From assembly GCF_015477775.1 (NCBI RefSeq), contig NZ_JADLQO010000004.1:1-64000 (forward strand): a stretch of 64,000 nucleotides of DNA, read 5' to 3'. Each line of letters opens with the position of its first letter. The first letter of the stretch is position 1. Of the stretch, positions 62,579 to 64,000 are shown piece by piece. The notes beneath the pieces were generated by a model. That model did no database searches. It worked only from the letters and a program-made list of their open reading frames with translations, and had not been told where the DNA came from. The stretch comes from Nocardia abscessus (lineage in GTDB: Bacteria; Actinomycetota; Actinomycetes; Mycobacteriales; Mycobacteriaceae). A program made the translations under genes and the position numbers.

Positions 62579-63007
62579 TTCGCATACCTCCCGATCATCG
62601 AGTGTCCGATTCACCTGGCCCCCTTCGCCCTGCGGACGGCTTTCCCGTCCTCCCTGGCCGGGCGTTACTCCGGCGACTACTACGAGGCCTCCGTCGCCAT
62701 AGGACTCGCGTCCCGTAGGCGATCCCGCGTTCGTGCGTGTCGTACGTGACAGCGTGACGTAGGCACCCCACTCATCTCCTTCAATGCCCTCGCTGGGCAT
62801 CGCCCCGCACCCTGGAGGTTGCATCGGCCAACACTTCGACTCCGACACAGAGCGCGGCACCGGTTTCAGCGGTCGGTTCCGGTGGATGGGAACTTGCATC
62901 GACTGGAGATTGGGATTCAGGCAATCCAGCTTTCGCCTTATCACGCGGGTCCCTCCAAGTTCTTCCCGGCTGAACCGGGGATACGACACGCCGCTTGCGC
63001 GGCGCAC
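60863..63007 (-). mobile_element. Group II intron, 5' end at 63007, 3' end uncertain
   Basis: On the minus strand the IS5 transposase reading frame stops matching exactly at GTGCGCC (63007 downward), which fits the GUGYG start of group II introns. About 430 bp of non-coding DNA then precede the RT gene, as expected for intron domains I-IV. I could not identify domain V or VI after the maturase; the IS110 element follows directly, so the 3' end may be destroyed. Confidence 0.65.
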
Positions 63008-63695
63008 ATCGTCCGCTCGATCACCCAACGGTGACGGCCGAGACGTTCCCCGGACTCGATTCCCCTGCGAGCGATCCGCACCGCGATCCCACGCCGTCGG
63101 ACCCACCGTCGCAGTTCCGGCTGGTCATAGGCTTTGTCCGCATGCAACTTGTCCGGTCGCCGTCGTCGCGGGCCGCGCCGCGACCGTACGGCAGGGATCG
63201 CCTTCACCAACGGCTTCAACGCCTGGGAGTCGTGAACATTCGCGCCCGACACCGCCACCGACAGCGGGATGCCCGCCCGATGGGTCAACACGTGCAACTT
63301 CGACCCCGACTTGCCACGATCCGTCGGATTCGGGCCGGTCAGATCGCCCCCTTTTTCGCTCGAACACTCGCCCCGTCGGCCACCGCCCTCGACCAGTCGA
63401 TCAACCCCTGAGCCCCCAACTCGTCGAGCACCGCCCGATGCAACCGCCTCCACACCCCCGCCCGCGTCCACACCGTGAACCGGCGATGCGCCGTCGGCAC
63501 CGTGACACCGAACGACGGTGGCAACATCCGCCACGCGCAACCGCTGGTCAACACGTACACCACCGCCGTGAAGACCATTCGCTGATCTACCGCGGGCACC
63601 CCGCCACCCTGTGGACGAGCAGTGAATTCCGGTAGCAGAGGCTCGACCAACTCCCTCAACTCGTCCGGCACCAACCGCAACGACAACGCATCCAC
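63008..63695 (-). pseudogene. IS5-family transposase interrupted by the group II intron
   Basis: Frame A (start GTG 63695) reads ELVEPLLPEFTARPQGGG, CAWRMLPPSFGVTVPTAHRRF and GLIDWSRAVADGASVRAKKG; an AAAAAAG slippery site near 63352 leads into frame B (GPNPTDRGKSGSKLHVLTHRAGIPLSVAVSGANVHDS, KLHADKAYDQPELRRWVRRRGI, GRHRWVIER). After WVIERT the match ends at the intron. The 3' exon is not found nearby. The right terminal repeat probably lies at about 63748-63768 (GAGACACGGTCTTA). Confidence 0.8.
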
Positions 63696-63780
63696 AACCG
63701 ACCATCATGCAGCACAACCGATCTCGGCACGCAGGCAACGAATCAGTCCCATGTGAGACACGGTCTTAGCCGGATAATGC

Positions 63781-63990
63781 GACGACAACGCGGTCATCGA
63801 ATCCTTCTGGGGCAGAATGCAAACCGAGCTACTCAACCGGAAACGCTGGCGAACCAGGATCGAGCTGGCGAACGCAATTTTCGAGTACCTCGAGATCTTC
63901 CACAACCGTCATCGGCGCCACTCGGCCCTCGGTATGCGGACACCGATCGAATACGAGATGATGCAACCATCCGTTCAACCCGTGGCCTGA
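63781..63990 (+). pseudogene. IS3-family OrfB C-terminal remnant
   Basis: An open frame with no start reads DDNAVIESFWGRMQTELLN, then RIELANAIFEYLEIFHNRHRRHSALGMRTPIEYE and a stop at 63988-63990. This is the end of an IS3 OrfB with the catalytic Glu in AVIESFW. It is opposite in direction to the truncated IS3 at 58640, and its 5' part is missing where the IS5 element inserted. Confidence 0.85.
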
Positions 63991-64000
63991 AGTCCAGAAT

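Noticed and set aside
58640..63990. One IS3 element split into two halves (58640-59371 and 63781-63990)
   Set aside because: The two fragments are in opposite orientation and cannot be joined by simple insertion, so they are probably separate elements or need an inversion.
1..64000. CRISPR arrays, tRNA or rRNA genes
   Set aside because: No regularly spaced repeats, no cloverleaf ending in CCA and no rRNA-like stretches were recognised by eye; a covariance search would be decisive.

Overview
The window is high-GC actinobacterial DNA, most likely from Nocardia or a close relative. The evidence is strong GC bias at third codon positions, frequent GTG starts, ATGA/GTGA/TGATG stop-start overlaps, a cutinase, MmyB-type and AfsR/SARP-type regulators, three DUF4254 proteins and a DUF574 methyltransferase. 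I recognise no tRNA, rRNA, CRISPR array or core housekeeping operon. It reads as an accessory region made of several modules. The genus is inferred from gene content only.

Layout. 1-9203 (minus strand): a cell-envelope and mobile-element-like module. It holds a HECAH metallopeptidase (cut by the window edge), a MoxR-like AAA+ ATPase, a ParA-like/SARP fusion, a membrane protein, a secretory lipase homologue whose serine nucleophile is replaced, a cutinase, a proline-rich glycine-zipper secreted protein and a 35-residue hydrophobic peptide. 9593-11342 (plus): two paralogous XRE/MmyB regulators joined by a coupled 35-codon ORF.

11699-18840 (minus): a compact cluster that looks like an undescribed radical-SAM RiPP pathway. 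The order is a 22-residue Arg/Trp-rich precursor ending in His-Cys, a PqqD-type recognition protein, a SPASM radical SAM enzyme, a B12-binding radical SAM enzyme, a Gfo/Idh/MocA oxidoreductase, two Fe(II)/2-oxoglutarate-type oxygenases and a divergent histidyl-tRNA synthetase. A divergent HTH regulator (19072-20487) and an asparaginase/PPC-domain pair follow. I infer that PqqD presents the peptide, the two radical SAM enzymes modify it, the oxygenases and dehydrogenase tailor it or a released fragment, and HisS either gives immunity or takes part in synthesis.

22405-29797: a TPR/HTH regulator with a thiamine-binding-like protein (minus), then a ten-gene, tightly coupled plus-strand operon (three DUF4254 paralogues, small ORFs, a nucleoside-hydrolase-like protein, a DUF574 methyltransferase) closed by a strong hairpin.

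30223-57348: a defence-island-like stretch. It has an Mrr-like/STAND/TPR protein broken by a frameshift, a BsuBI/PstI-type restriction-modification pair, a DUF6083 protein, a HEPN-like protein, a NUDIX hydrolase, an HsdM plus half-length HsdS pair without HsdR, a CoiA-like/DnaX-like fusion, a PD-(D/E)XK protein, a Mokosh-like pair (kinase-helicase plus PLD-like partner) and an HNH-like protein.

57630-64000: a nested insertion-sequence graveyard: an IS5 element (TIRs and TTA duplication), a truncated IS3, an IS110 with a structured upstream RNA candidate, and a group II intron with a frameshifted reverse transcriptase inserted in a second IS5 transposase, then another IS3 remnant at the right edge.
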